DNA from: Parvularcula sp038745625
GTDB taxonomy: Bacteria; Pseudomonadota; Alphaproteobacteria; Caulobacterales; Parvularculaceae
Assembly (NCBI GenBank): GCA_038745625.1
Contig: JBCDLG010000007.1
Location: forward strand, 1-54,929
Direction of reading: 5' to 3'
Length of the DNA: 54,929 bases
Part shown: positions 45,753 through 52,224 of the stretch, one piece after another
Position numbering within the stretch: the first letter of the stretch is position 1
How the letters are laid out: every line of letters begins with the position of its first letter
Program-made: the position numbers and the translations under genes
Notes under the pieces: generated by a model
Seen by the model: only the letters and a program-made list of their open reading frames with translations
What the model was told of the DNA's origin: nothing
Databases searched by the model: none

Positions 45753-46181
45753 ATGAAGGACAATATCACCCAACACTCACAACCTGCTATTTATCCGTGG
45801 ACAGAAAAAGTGCTGCTCTCGCCTGCCTTCAAGGTCGGGCTGGCAAAACGGCTTGTCGAAATCAATCGCTCCGCCCTTGATACCGCTATGTGGCTGTGTG
45901 GTCAGATCTACTCATATGACGGCCCGCTCTTCGATAGCCGCGGCGATCAGATTAAAGTCGCCGAAGACTTGATTGATCGTGCCTTTGGTTACGGGCCCCG
46001 CTTTGATGGTGATGAGAGCTATAGTGACGCGTTCGATCACGAGCACGGCTTTGAGTTGATCGACGGTATCAAAGGCTTTGCGAACAAGGTCCCCGAGAGG
46101 CGCTCACTAAGGAGGCACCTTCCGGTCTACACGCTCTTCGATCTTGCCTACGAGATCTCTGGGAACCCGGTGAAGTTCTAG
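45753..46181 (+). CDS. hypothetical protein, unknown function
   Basis: 142 residues from ATG 45753 (GGGA nine nt upstream; ATG 45738 is in frame but lacks a ribosome site). It is soluble and mixed-charge, with IYPWTEKVLLSPAFKVGL, MWLCGQIYSYDGPLFDSRGD and AFGYGPRFDGDESYSDAFDHEHG. No domain is recognised. Base composition returns to the GC-rich type of the element's transfer genes, so it probably belongs with the backbone rather than the STAND module. A hairpin follows. Confidence 0.6.
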   Translation: MKDNITQHSQPAIYPWTEKVLLSPAFKVGLAKRLVEINRSALDTAMWLCGQIYSYDGPLFDSRGDQIKVAEDLIDRAFGYGPRFDGDESYSDAFDHEHGFELIDGIKGFANKVPERRSLRRHLPVYTLFDLAYEISGNPVKF

Positions 46182-46203
46182 CTGCAGTTCAAAAGAAATG
46201 AGG

Positions 46204-46227
46204 GAGCGCCCTGGAGACGGGGCGCTC
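46204..46227. terminator. hairpin between convergent hypothetical and resolvase genes
   Basis: GAGCGCCC / GGGCGCTC with an 8-nt spacer, followed by TTGTAT on the plus strand. Position between two convergent gene ends supports a terminator role for both. Confidence 0.6.
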
Positions 46228-46232
46228 TTGTA

Positions 46233-46787
46233 TCATGCGGCTTCGGCCAAGTATCGGTAGAGCGTGGATCGTCCGATACCGAGTTGAGCGGCAACGTCCA
46301 CAACGCCCATGCCTTGGCTTTTCAGGTAGAGTGCTTCTTCAAGTGCTTGCGGGCTGAGAGCGGGTTTACGGCCAATCTGCGCGCCCCGGGCTTTGGCTGC
46401 GGCCATACCTTCGCGGGTGCGTTCGACGATGAGGGCACGTTCAAAATGCGCCATGGCCGCGATCATATGGAGCTGAAACTCTCCGAAGGCTGAACCAATA
46501 TCAATGTGTTCGCAGACGGAATAAAAGCGGATGTTCCGGCGATGCAGCGACCAGACCATGTCGGTAAGCTCACGCATCGACCGCGCCAGACGATCCAGCC
46601 GCCACACCATCAGCGTGTCACCGTCTTCGAGGGTTTGCAGAGCGTCAGAAAGGCCTGAGCGTTCAGTCTGCATGCCGCTGACTCCGTGATCAGTAAATAA
46701 CTGGTCGTATCCCGCCCGTTGCAGCGCACGAATCTGCAGATCAAGGCTTTGATCTTGTGTTGATACACGGGCGTAAGCCACCTTCAT
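46233..46787 (-). CDS. small serine recombinase (resolvase/invertase family)
   Basis: 184 residues. The N-terminal catalytic domain has YARVSTQDQSLDLQ with Ser9, MVWRLDRLARSMRELTDMV with the conserved arginines, and GEFQLHMIAAMAHFERALIVERTREG; the C-terminal 45 residues form a Hin/Tn3-type helix-turn-helix (MGVVDVAAQLGIGRSTLYRYL). A strong AGAGAGGA ribosome site precedes the ATG. Such enzymes resolve multimers or cointegrates, or invert DNA. No inverted gene segment is seen adjacent. It is a second serine recombinase in the element beside the large one at its right end. Confidence 0.92.
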   Translation of the reverse strand: MKVAYARVSTQDQSLDLQIRALQRAGYDQLFTDHGVSGMQTERSGLSDALQTLEDGDTLMVWRLDRLARSMRELTDMVWSLHRRNIRFYSVCEHIDIGSAFGEFQLHMIAAMAHFERALIVERTREGMAAAKARGAQIGRKPALSPQALEEALYLKSQGMGVVDVAAQLGIGRSTLYRYLAEAA

Positions 46788-46953
46788 TCTATCCTCTCTT
46801 TGCCAAATTTACTTGTCCCGATGGGGTTCGGTTGCGGGACATGCGCAAATCCTTCCCATGAGGCGGCGCAGGGCCGCATAACCTCGTTGCTTTCAACTCT
46901 AGTTCATTCCGTCTTGATACGGAACGTTTTCGGGAATTCTGTCCACAGGACTT

Positions 46954-47289
46954 TTGTCATGCCTGACAGCCGCTTGTGCTGCGGAGGATGAGCATGCATC
47001 GCGCCACCCCGTGATTGGTGAGATCAACGCGCGCGAGCTGACAGGCGCAGATGTTTTGGCTTTGCCCGACCGGGAGCGAGATGCCTTCATTCATGGCGGG
47101 GTCACGATGATGATCCAAACAGCGGCTGTGAGACAGGTGGGCACGTCCCAATGCCTTTTGGCTTGGTACTGGGATACGCCGGACGCGCACACATCGATCT
47201 TAGAGTTCTTGGAGAGGCAGCCCGATACGCGTGCAGCAGCGATCATCTTCGGCATCGCAGATCACGCCTGTGAGTCACTCAATCCTTAG
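46954..47289 (+). CDS. hypothetical small protein with signal-like N-terminus
   Basis: About 111 residues; TTG 46954 is the best available start, though the frame is open back to 46918 with CTG 46939 as another. The N-terminus (SCLTAACAAEDE) looks like the end of a signal peptide, so the true start may be upstream or the gene truncated. The rest has LTGADVLALPDRERDAFIHGG, AWYWDTPDAHTSILEF and a C-terminal helix with Cys. The two or three cysteines hint at periplasmic location. Its stop overlaps the convergent gene's stop by 4 nt. No family known. Confidence 0.5.
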   Translation: MSCLTAACAAEDEHASRHPVIGEINARELTGADVLALPDRERDAFIHGGVTMMIQTAAVRQVGTSQCLLAWYWDTPDAHTSILEFLERQPDTRAAAIIFGIADHACESLNP

Positions 47290-47984
47290 AATGCTGGTGC
47301 ATTGAGAGCGGGATTGAAGCCTGCTTGGGGCTCTGGGGTTTTGTTCGGAGCTTCGTCCTGGGATGGGCCGATGTCACCTTCGATCACGCGTAGCGATTGG
47401 GTGATGCTGTTCTCGATCTCTTCGACCTCGCTGACGGTCACGTCGTCCTTGCTGAGTTTCTCGAGGCCGCTGTCGATGACGTCGCTTTGGATGGTCGCAA
47501 GCTGCCCGGCACGCTCAACGTAGGCGCGGCGTTCATCCAAGGTCGCTGCATTCTCCGGTATGTCGTCAGGAAGTAGGCCCGGGTGGATCACGGTGCCATC
47601 TTCGGTCGCGAACTGGCCATCCTCCATCAAGTAGACGGCGCGGCCATCGGCCAATCTGACCGTGCGCTCGTCCAGATCATCACGCATGTCTTCGAGGAGG
47701 GAGAAGGCATTATCGAGCCTATCCTGAAGATCAAAAAGTGCGTCTCGCGCATCATCCACTTGCTGCTGGGTCGCGAGCGTCTGGAGAGCAGTGCGTATCT
47801 GCTCCTTGCGGCGGTCGTCTTCTTTCTTCTTGAGGAGGGCCGGATCTCGTTCGCCGATCAGGAAACGGCTCATCTTGTTGCCTGCGCCGCCGCTATCAAT
47901 CTCCGCAGATAAATCGCGCTTGTCGATTTGCTCCTGCGTGAGAGGTTGATCCGGTTGTTGGGTGTTGTCCGGGCGCTCGGTCAT
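47286..47984 (-). CDS. hypothetical coiled-coil protein of the mobile element backbone
   Basis: 232 residues from ATG 47984 with GGAGG 7 nt upstream; the frame extends to 48038 without support. It is acidic and alpha-helical: ALLKKKEDDRRKEQIRTALQ and ARDALFDLQDRLDNAFSLLE form coiled coils, then a short beta motif VRLADGRAVYLMEDGQFATEDG, which resembles a segment seen in other element-encoded hypotheticals, and a low-complexity tail. Function is unknown. It is divergent from the membrane protein and coupling protein genes. Confidence 0.65.
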   Translation of the reverse strand: MTERPDNTQQPDQPLTQEQIDKRDLSAEIDSGGAGNKMSRFLIGERDPALLKKKEDDRRKEQIRTALQTLATQQQVDDARDALFDLQDRLDNAFSLLEDMRDDLDERTVRLADGRAVYLMEDGQFATEDGTVIHPGLLPDDIPENAATLDERRAYVERAGQLATIQSDVIDSGLEKLSKDDVTVSEVEEIENSITQSLRVIEGDIGPSQDEAPNKTPEPQAGFNPALNAPAF

Positions 47985-48329
47985 CGCCGTCCTCCGGACG
48001 AAAATCGCCGATGGGCTACACCCCATCGCGGCAAACAACTTTCACCTGTTTGCCTATGACCAAAGGCGCAGCGCCCCAATGTCCCCGGCCTGACCTCTAA
48101 AATTCGTATTCTGCCTGAATGCAATCCATCCATATAATCATTATACATATGTATGGCGCAGGATGCGAGTTTCGCAGCTCCGGCCCGCCATCCGGATGTA
48201 TGCCGGTGTTCAGATAAAAACTGGGGAAGCTGTCCCTCTATCCTCCGGAATGGAGATTAGGCGCCTGATATAGCTCTTTTCACCAGGGCGCATCCCCGCG
48301 CTCGTCAGGAAAAGGAGCAATTATTAGGC
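47985..48329. other. divergent regulatory region with operator-like palindromes
   Basis: 345 bases between divergent genes. TATAAT-C-ATTATA (48133-48145) and the perfect 12-bp palindrome ATACATATGTAT (48143-48154) overlap in an AT-rich patch, which fits an operator over a promoter. AAGGAG precedes the GTG at 48330 by 12-13 nt. Confidence 0.5.
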
Positions 48330-48620
48330 GTGAACAAGGACCATAAGCAGGCCGGGCAGAAGCTCTTCATGAATTCTGTCACGGGCTTGTCGAACGTTGT
48401 TGCCATCGTGACGGCGTTCTTTTGCACCGGGCCCTTTTATCACCGCACCATTGGATTCATCGACCGCTACGTAGCGAACAACTACGGGTACGGATGGGAA
48501 GATGTAACACATATTTGCTGGTGGATCGTCACAGCACTGATTGTGTTCTTCCTTGCCCGGATGTCGGTGGGTTTGGCGATCACGATGGGCGGCCTCTACG
48601 TGGCAACCCGGTTTCTTTAA
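48330..48620 (+). CDS. small two-helix membrane protein next to coupling protein gene
   Basis: 96 residues from GTG 48330. Two hydrophobic helices are visible: SVTGLSNVVAIVTAFFCTG and ICWWIVTALIVFFLARMSVG. The loop between is about 25 residues with aromatic and acidic residues. No family is recognised. The next gene (40 codons) follows 20 nt later, and then the VirD4-like gene that lacks its own membrane helices, so it may provide a membrane anchor for that protein; this is inference. Confidence 0.65.
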   Translation: MNKDHKQAGQKLFMNSVTGLSNVVAIVTAFFCTGPFYHRTIGFIDRYVANNYGYGWEDVTHICWWIVTALIVFFLARMSVGLAITMGGLYVATRFL

Positions 48621-48640
48621 ACACAAACAGGAGAAAGACT

Positions 48641-48763
48641 ATGATACAGAAGTATGATGAAGTTGGACGTGTCTACAAGCGCCGTAAGGAAGACAGCAAC
48701 TGGGTCGGGATTTCGATCTTTATCGTTCTCGGCTTGTGCGTTGTCGGCGCTTTGATGGGTTAA
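48641..48763 (+). CDS. 40-residue single-pass membrane peptide
   Basis: Read by hand: ATG 48641, TAA ending 48763, with AGGAG 8-9 nt upstream. The basic N-terminal half (VGRVYKRRKEDSN) precedes one hydrophobic helix WVGISIFIVLGLCVVGALMG. The strong ribosome site and position in a row of transfer genes support expression. A rho-independent terminator follows 46 nt downstream. Confidence 0.65.
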   Translation: MIQKYDEVGRVYKRRKEDSNWVGISIFIVLGLCVVGALMG

Positions 48764-48809
48764 GCCCTCACTCGGCTCCGTACGCATTGTAACCTCTCAC
48801 ACAACCACG

Positions 48810-48843
48810 CCGCTCGTTTCCTGCCCGGAAGCGGGCGGTTTTT
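48810..48843 (+). terminator. strong rho-independent terminator or attenuator before coupling-protein gene
   Basis: CCGCTCGTTTCC pairs with GGAAGCGGGCGG (12 bp, two G-U pairs) around a TGCCC loop, followed by TTTTT. It ends only 19 nt before the coupling-protein ATG, so that gene needs readthrough or a promoter within the hairpin. Confidence 0.85.
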
Positions 48844-48861
48844 CATTTGTAGAAAGACGAT

Positions 48862-50478
48862 ATGGATTTTTCCGACAATGAACTAAACCGCTTTGGATCG
48901 GCGGGGTTTTCTGATGAGTATGATCTTCGCCGCGCGGGAATGCTCAAGGCCTCGCCAAAGGCTGTGTTTCTTGGTTTCACCGAAAGACAGGCTGTTTGGT
49001 ATCATGGTACAGGCGGATTGTTGCTCGTGGCTGGTGCGCGCGGCGGCAAGCTTCGCGATCTGCTCGCCTATAACATCTGCAATGGCATCTTGAGCGATGA
49101 GACGCTCGTGGTTCTCGATATGAAGGGCGAACTGGCAGCGATCAGCCAGGACCAGACACCGGATCAAAAGTTCTGTGGGTATTGGAACCCCATGGCGCTT
49201 CATGGATTGCCTGCCCACCGGATCAACCCGCTTGAGATCTACCGCCGCGATAGCCCTTCGCTTGTCTCCGATATCAAGGTGCTCTTCGAAAACCTGATCC
49301 CGTTGTCGGGTTCGGCGAACGGACAATACTTCGAACGGCGCGCCCGCGAGTTCGGGGAAGGTATTGCCCTGACGCTTGTACAACTCCACGGGTGCCTGAC
49401 CTATCCAGACCTTTACCGGGTGATCAATTTGATTCCTGGCGGCGGCGATGCCTGGCTCGATTTTGCTTTTGAGATGAGTGAATGCGGTTTCCCCGTTAGT
49501 CAGCGCGTCGAAGAAGAAATTGCATCATCACGGGACAGCCCCGAAGGCGGGTTTCGCGGCATCCTTGGCGAATTGTTCAAAGCCTTCGCGCCGCTGTCCG
49601 ATCCGATCCTGATGAACGCCGTTTCACCGCACGCGGACGGCACGTTTGATATCGCGCTCGCAGACATCAGCAGCGGCCCGCAGAAGTGGCAGTTCTACCT
49701 GATGCCGCCTGCAGAGTTCATCGATGCGTGGAGCCCGGTGATCAAATCGGTCTTCGTCACGCTGATGCTCTATAAATCCCGCGCACCGTCGGCCCCGCGC
49801 CAGACCTGGGTGTTGGATGAGTGCGCCCAACTTGGCGGCTTCCCGCTTGTGGTGAAGCTCTTCACCTACGGAGCTGGGATCGGCATTCGCCCATGGGCGG
49901 TTTTTCAGTCGACGTATCAAATGGATCAATTGGGACCGAATGCCCGTAATGTGATCACCTCCAGCGCAGCGCTCCAAAGCTACTTTGCGGTGCGCGACAT
50001 TGATAGCGCTGAAGCGGTTTCACGGCGTCTCGGTGCGCAGACGCTAGAGTACGATGATCCGGGGAAAGCCGAACAGGCGCGTCATGCGAAAGCCCAGATG
50101 ATGGAAGCCATGCTTCGCGGTGACGATCCGATGAGCGCGGGGTTGCGTTATGCGCACCGAAAGCGGGAAGCAGCCATCCGCCCAAAGCAGCACCGTTTGC
50201 TGAGGACGCCGGACGAAGTGCTCAATATGAGGCCCGATCGTCAGTTTATCTTTGCCGACGGGCTGGCCCATCCGATCGAGGCGCAGCGGCGGCCTTACTT
50301 CGAGCAAGCCTTCATGGCGGGCCGCTATCACCAGAATCCATACTATCACGATCCTCGGGGCATTCGCGTGAAGTCGCGGTGGGGGCATCGGCACATGCGG
50401 ATGGTGCGCGAAGCTGTCCCGGCGCGCTTTGCCCATTATCCGCAGTATAGGGATGGGTACTGGACAACGCTTCGCTAG
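48862..50478 (+). CDS. VirD4/TraG-like coupling protein without membrane helices, degenerate Walker A
   Basis: 538 residues of the type IV coupling protein family, which links relaxosomes to a transfer channel. Recognisable: TLVVLDMKGELAA (Walker B, about 80-92), the AAD-like region, and RQTWVLDECAQLGGFP plus WAVFQSTYQMDQLG near 315-355. The Walker A is VAGARGGKLRD, where Lys63 is present but the next Ser/Thr is Leu64 and the pattern is not GxGKS/T. There is no N-terminal pair of membrane helices, which VirD4 usually has. In pIP501 a similar TM-less coupling protein works with a separate small membrane protein; the two preceding membrane proteins may do so here. Confidence 0.85.
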   Translation: MDFSDNELNRFGSAGFSDEYDLRRAGMLKASPKAVFLGFTERQAVWYHGTGGLLLVAGARGGKLRDLLAYNICNGILSDETLVVLDMKGELAAISQDQTPDQKFCGYWNPMALHGLPAHRINPLEIYRRDSPSLVSDIKVLFENLIPLSGSANGQYFERRAREFGEGIALTLVQLHGCLTYPDLYRVINLIPGGGDAWLDFAFEMSECGFPVSQRVEEEIASSRDSPEGGFRGILGELFKAFAPLSDPILMNAVSPHADGTFDIALADISSGPQKWQFYLMPPAEFIDAWSPVIKSVFVTLMLYKSRAPSAPRQTWVLDECAQLGGFPLVVKLFTYGAGIGIRPWAVFQSTYQMDQLGPNARNVITSSAALQSYFAVRDIDSAEAVSRRLGAQTLEYDDPGKAEQARHAKAQMMEAMLRGDDPMSAGLRYAHRKREAAIRPKQHRLLRTPDEVLNMRPDRQFIFADGLAHPIEAQRRPYFEQAFMAGRYHQNPYYHDPRGIRVKSRWGHRHMRMVREAVPARFAHYPQYRDGYWTTLR

Positions 50479-50525
50479 GCTCCGGACAGGTGCGGAGCGC
50501 GCTGCTATAACCCCGAAAGCCGGAA

Positions 50526-50547
50526 CCGCTGTGCCAAGGCACAGCGG
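50526..50547. terminator. hairpin downstream of coupling-protein gene
   Basis: A perfect 10-bp stem CCGCTGTGCC / GGCACAGCGG with only AA between, starting 48 nt after the stop. No T-run follows, so it is a weaker terminator candidate or an mRNA 3' structure. Confidence 0.5.
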
Positions 50548-50670
50548 CTACTTGGCTGGTATACGCCTACGGAATAATCATCCATCGTAGGACCGCTTAT
50601 CCTCCGGACTGCTGCTGAACGCACTCTTATCACAGGGACATCCCCTCAACTTTGAACTGGAGGATTGTCG

Positions 50671-51015
50671 GTGATCTCACTTCTTCAAACTGTGGCACTC
50701 TTTGCAGCGATGACGAGCTTCTACCTGCTCGGCGGCCATCAGCTCGCGGTCTTTGCGAAAACGTTGGACGTACGCGCGCTCGGTGTATCTGTGGCTGCCT
50801 ACATCATCGCAAATATGATGTTCGTCGTCGAACTGCGAAGCGGCGAATACGGCCCTGCGATGATCGTGAGCGCCATGGCGCTCCTCGTCGGTCACATGAT
50901 CATTGGCGCAACGCTGATGGAAGAACGGTATTCTTCTATTCAGATCATCGGTGCAGCGCTGGCGGTTCTGGCGATGGCTTTGGTCAACGTCTCTGACCTG
51001 CGGGGACAGGGCTGA
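50671..51015 (+). CDS. small four-helix membrane protein, unknown
   Basis: 114 residues from GTG 50671, which has GGAGG 7 nt upstream; a TTG two codons earlier is less likely. Four hydrophobic segments: LLQTVALFAAMTSFYLLGG, VSVAAYIIANMMFVV, AMIVSAMALLVGHMIIGATL and IQIIGAALAVLAMALV. The last helix has the feel of small EamA/SMR-type transporters but the match is too weak to name. Its stop overlaps the next ATG (TGATG). Confidence 0.65.
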   Translation: MISLLQTVALFAAMTSFYLLGGHQLAVFAKTLDVRALGVSVAAYIIANMMFVVELRSGEYGPAMIVSAMALLVGHMIIGATLMEERYSSIQIIGAALAVLAMALVNVSDLRGQG

Positions 51016-51323
51016 TGCCATCTTTTGCATCGTCAGACAGCTCGCTGCGCCAACGGGATACCCCGGCGCAGCAGGCCGATCCGCTTACCGAGGTTTTTAG
51101 GAACCCCAACCCTGAGAAGAGCGAGGGCCGCGATAATGAGATTGTGAAACGCCAGAAGCCGCAGCCCGTTCTCCGGCCTGAACCCTCCCTTGCTTATGGG
51201 CCAGACAGCATTGCGTTTGAAGAGCAAGTTCGCGCCGAAGACCTCGCTGCCCGGAAGGCTGAATTCTTCCGTAAGCGTAACGCCGAGAAACGAAAGTCAC
51301 GCAAGCAAAAGCACAGTCGATAG
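51015..51323 (+). CDS. hypothetical basic protein coupled to membrane protein
   Basis: 102 residues. Low-complexity and hydrophilic: an N-terminal Ser/Gln/Asp-rich part, a middle PQPVLRPEPSLAYGPD, and a highly basic C-terminal helix RKAEFFRKRNAEKRKSRKQK. The ATG overlaps the previous stop by one base, indicating coupling. No family is known; a nucleic acid binding role is suggested only by the charge. The next gene starts after a new promoter. Confidence 0.55.
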   Translation: MPSFASSDSSLRQRDTPAQQADPLTEVFRNPNPEKSEGRDNEIVKRQKPQPVLRPEPSLAYGPDSIAFEEQVRAEDLAARKAEFFRKRNAEKRKSRKQKHSR

Positions 51324-51354
51324 AGGCTGAATATTCTGTACAGGAATATATTCC

Positions 51355-51390
51355 TTGACTTAAGTGCATAAAAATGTTCTATTTATGTTC
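51355..51390 (+). promoter_or_regulatory. promoter with alphaproteobacterial LexA (SOS) box
   Basis: A -35 like TTGACT at 51355-51360 is followed by GTTC-TATTTAT-GTTC at 51376-51390, an exact GTTC-N7-GTTC direct repeat, the LexA motif known in Alphaproteobacteria. The box covers the probable -10 region, so LexA would block transcription until DNA damage. It lies 46 nt before the 51437 gene, upstream of the recombinase. Confidence 0.75.
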
Positions 51391-51436
51391 TTTTTATTCA
51401 AACATCACTGCAAGAGTTCAGTGAAGAAAGGAAAGC

Positions 51437-51838
51437 ATGACCAAAGACCAACACAACCAACCCGCCGAAACCATGCGTGACGGCAATCTCAAAGCCACCA
51501 TCTGGGAAAACCAGGGCGAGAAAGGCCCATATCATTCAGTCTCGCTCGCCAAGACGTACCAGGACAAAGACGGCCATCTGCGTGACACGAACAGCTTCGG
51601 CACTGGTGACTTGTTACGAGTCGCTGAACTGGCCCGCTCCGCCTATCACCGCACCAATGAAATCCGCCGCGAGATGCAGCATGACCGCGATCCCGCTGAC
51701 GCGAACGGTCATGACGGTGAGCGCGCTTCCCGCCGCGAAGCCTATCAAACGAAGCGCAGCCAAGGCGGCGGTGGCCGCTCGCCTGTGCCCCGCCGTGACG
51801 CTACGTTTCTGAGCGACCGCTTCACGCCCGAACCCTAA
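51437..51838 (+). CDS. conserved element-encoded hypothetical protein (SOS-box gene)
   Basis: 133 residues with AAGGA before the ATG. The N-terminal half resembles a small conserved protein common in integrative elements of alphaproteobacteria: GNLKATIWENQGEKGPYHS, LAKTYQDKDGHLRDTNSFG and DLLRVAELARSAY, likely a compact beta-barrel fold. The C-terminal half is hydrophilic, Arg/Gly-rich and probably disordered. Function not known. It is the first gene after the LexA box and is followed by a strong terminator. Confidence 0.7.
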   Translation: MTKDQHNQPAETMRDGNLKATIWENQGEKGPYHSVSLAKTYQDKDGHLRDTNSFGTGDLLRVAELARSAYHRTNEIRREMQHDRDPADANGHDGERASRREAYQTKRSQGGGGRSPVPRRDATFLSDRFTPEP

Positions 51839-51850
51839 GCACAGCATCTC

Positions 51851-51888
51851 AAGACCGTTTGTGAGCATGAGCTCCGGACGGTCTTTTT
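51851..51888 (+). terminator. rho-independent terminator before recombinase operon
   Basis: AAGACCGT pairs with ACGGTCTT, followed by TTT; a smaller GAGC/GCTC element lies within the loop. It lies 12 nt after the 51437 gene and ends 33 nt before the next start, so transcripts from the SOS promoter would need readthrough to reach the recombinase. Confidence 0.8.
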
Positions 51889-51921
51889 CTCTCTCGAACC
51901 CGAAAGAAGGAGGCATCGCCC

Positions 51922-52224
51922 TTGGACCAACCGACGCGCACACTGACACTCAATACCGAAACCTATCTCTCCCAAGTGGAAGATTGGGATATCAGCGAGG
52001 AGGAGAAAGAAGAGTATATCCGTGTGCTTTGGAATCTCATGGTCAGTGCGGCGCAGATTGGGCTGGGGATACATCCGGTGCAGCAAATTCTGTCCACATG
52101 CGGAAACGAAAAAGCGAGCAAAAACGGCTCCAATCTGCTACAATCAGAGTCATCAGTAGACAGTGTAAAACAAGCTTTCGGCCATGCGGCCCGCGAGCGC
52201 ACGGCGAAAGGAGACCCATCATGA
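51922..52224 (+). CDS. hypothetical protein coupled to the large serine recombinase
   Basis: 100 residues starting at TTG 51922, supported by a strong AAGGAGG site 8 nt before. The N-terminal half is an acidic helical segment (YLSQVEDWDISEEEKEEYI, then LWNLMVSAAQIGLG), and the C-terminal part is polar. Small proteins of this kind often precede recombinase genes in such elements and might act as recombination directionality factors; here that is inference. Its TGA overlaps the recombinase ATG (ATGA), so translation is coupled. Confidence 0.7.
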   Translation: MDQPTRTLTLNTETYLSQVEDWDISEEEKEEYIRVLWNLMVSAAQIGLGIHPVQQILSTCGNEKASKNGSNLLQSESSVDSVKQAFGHAARERTAKGDPS

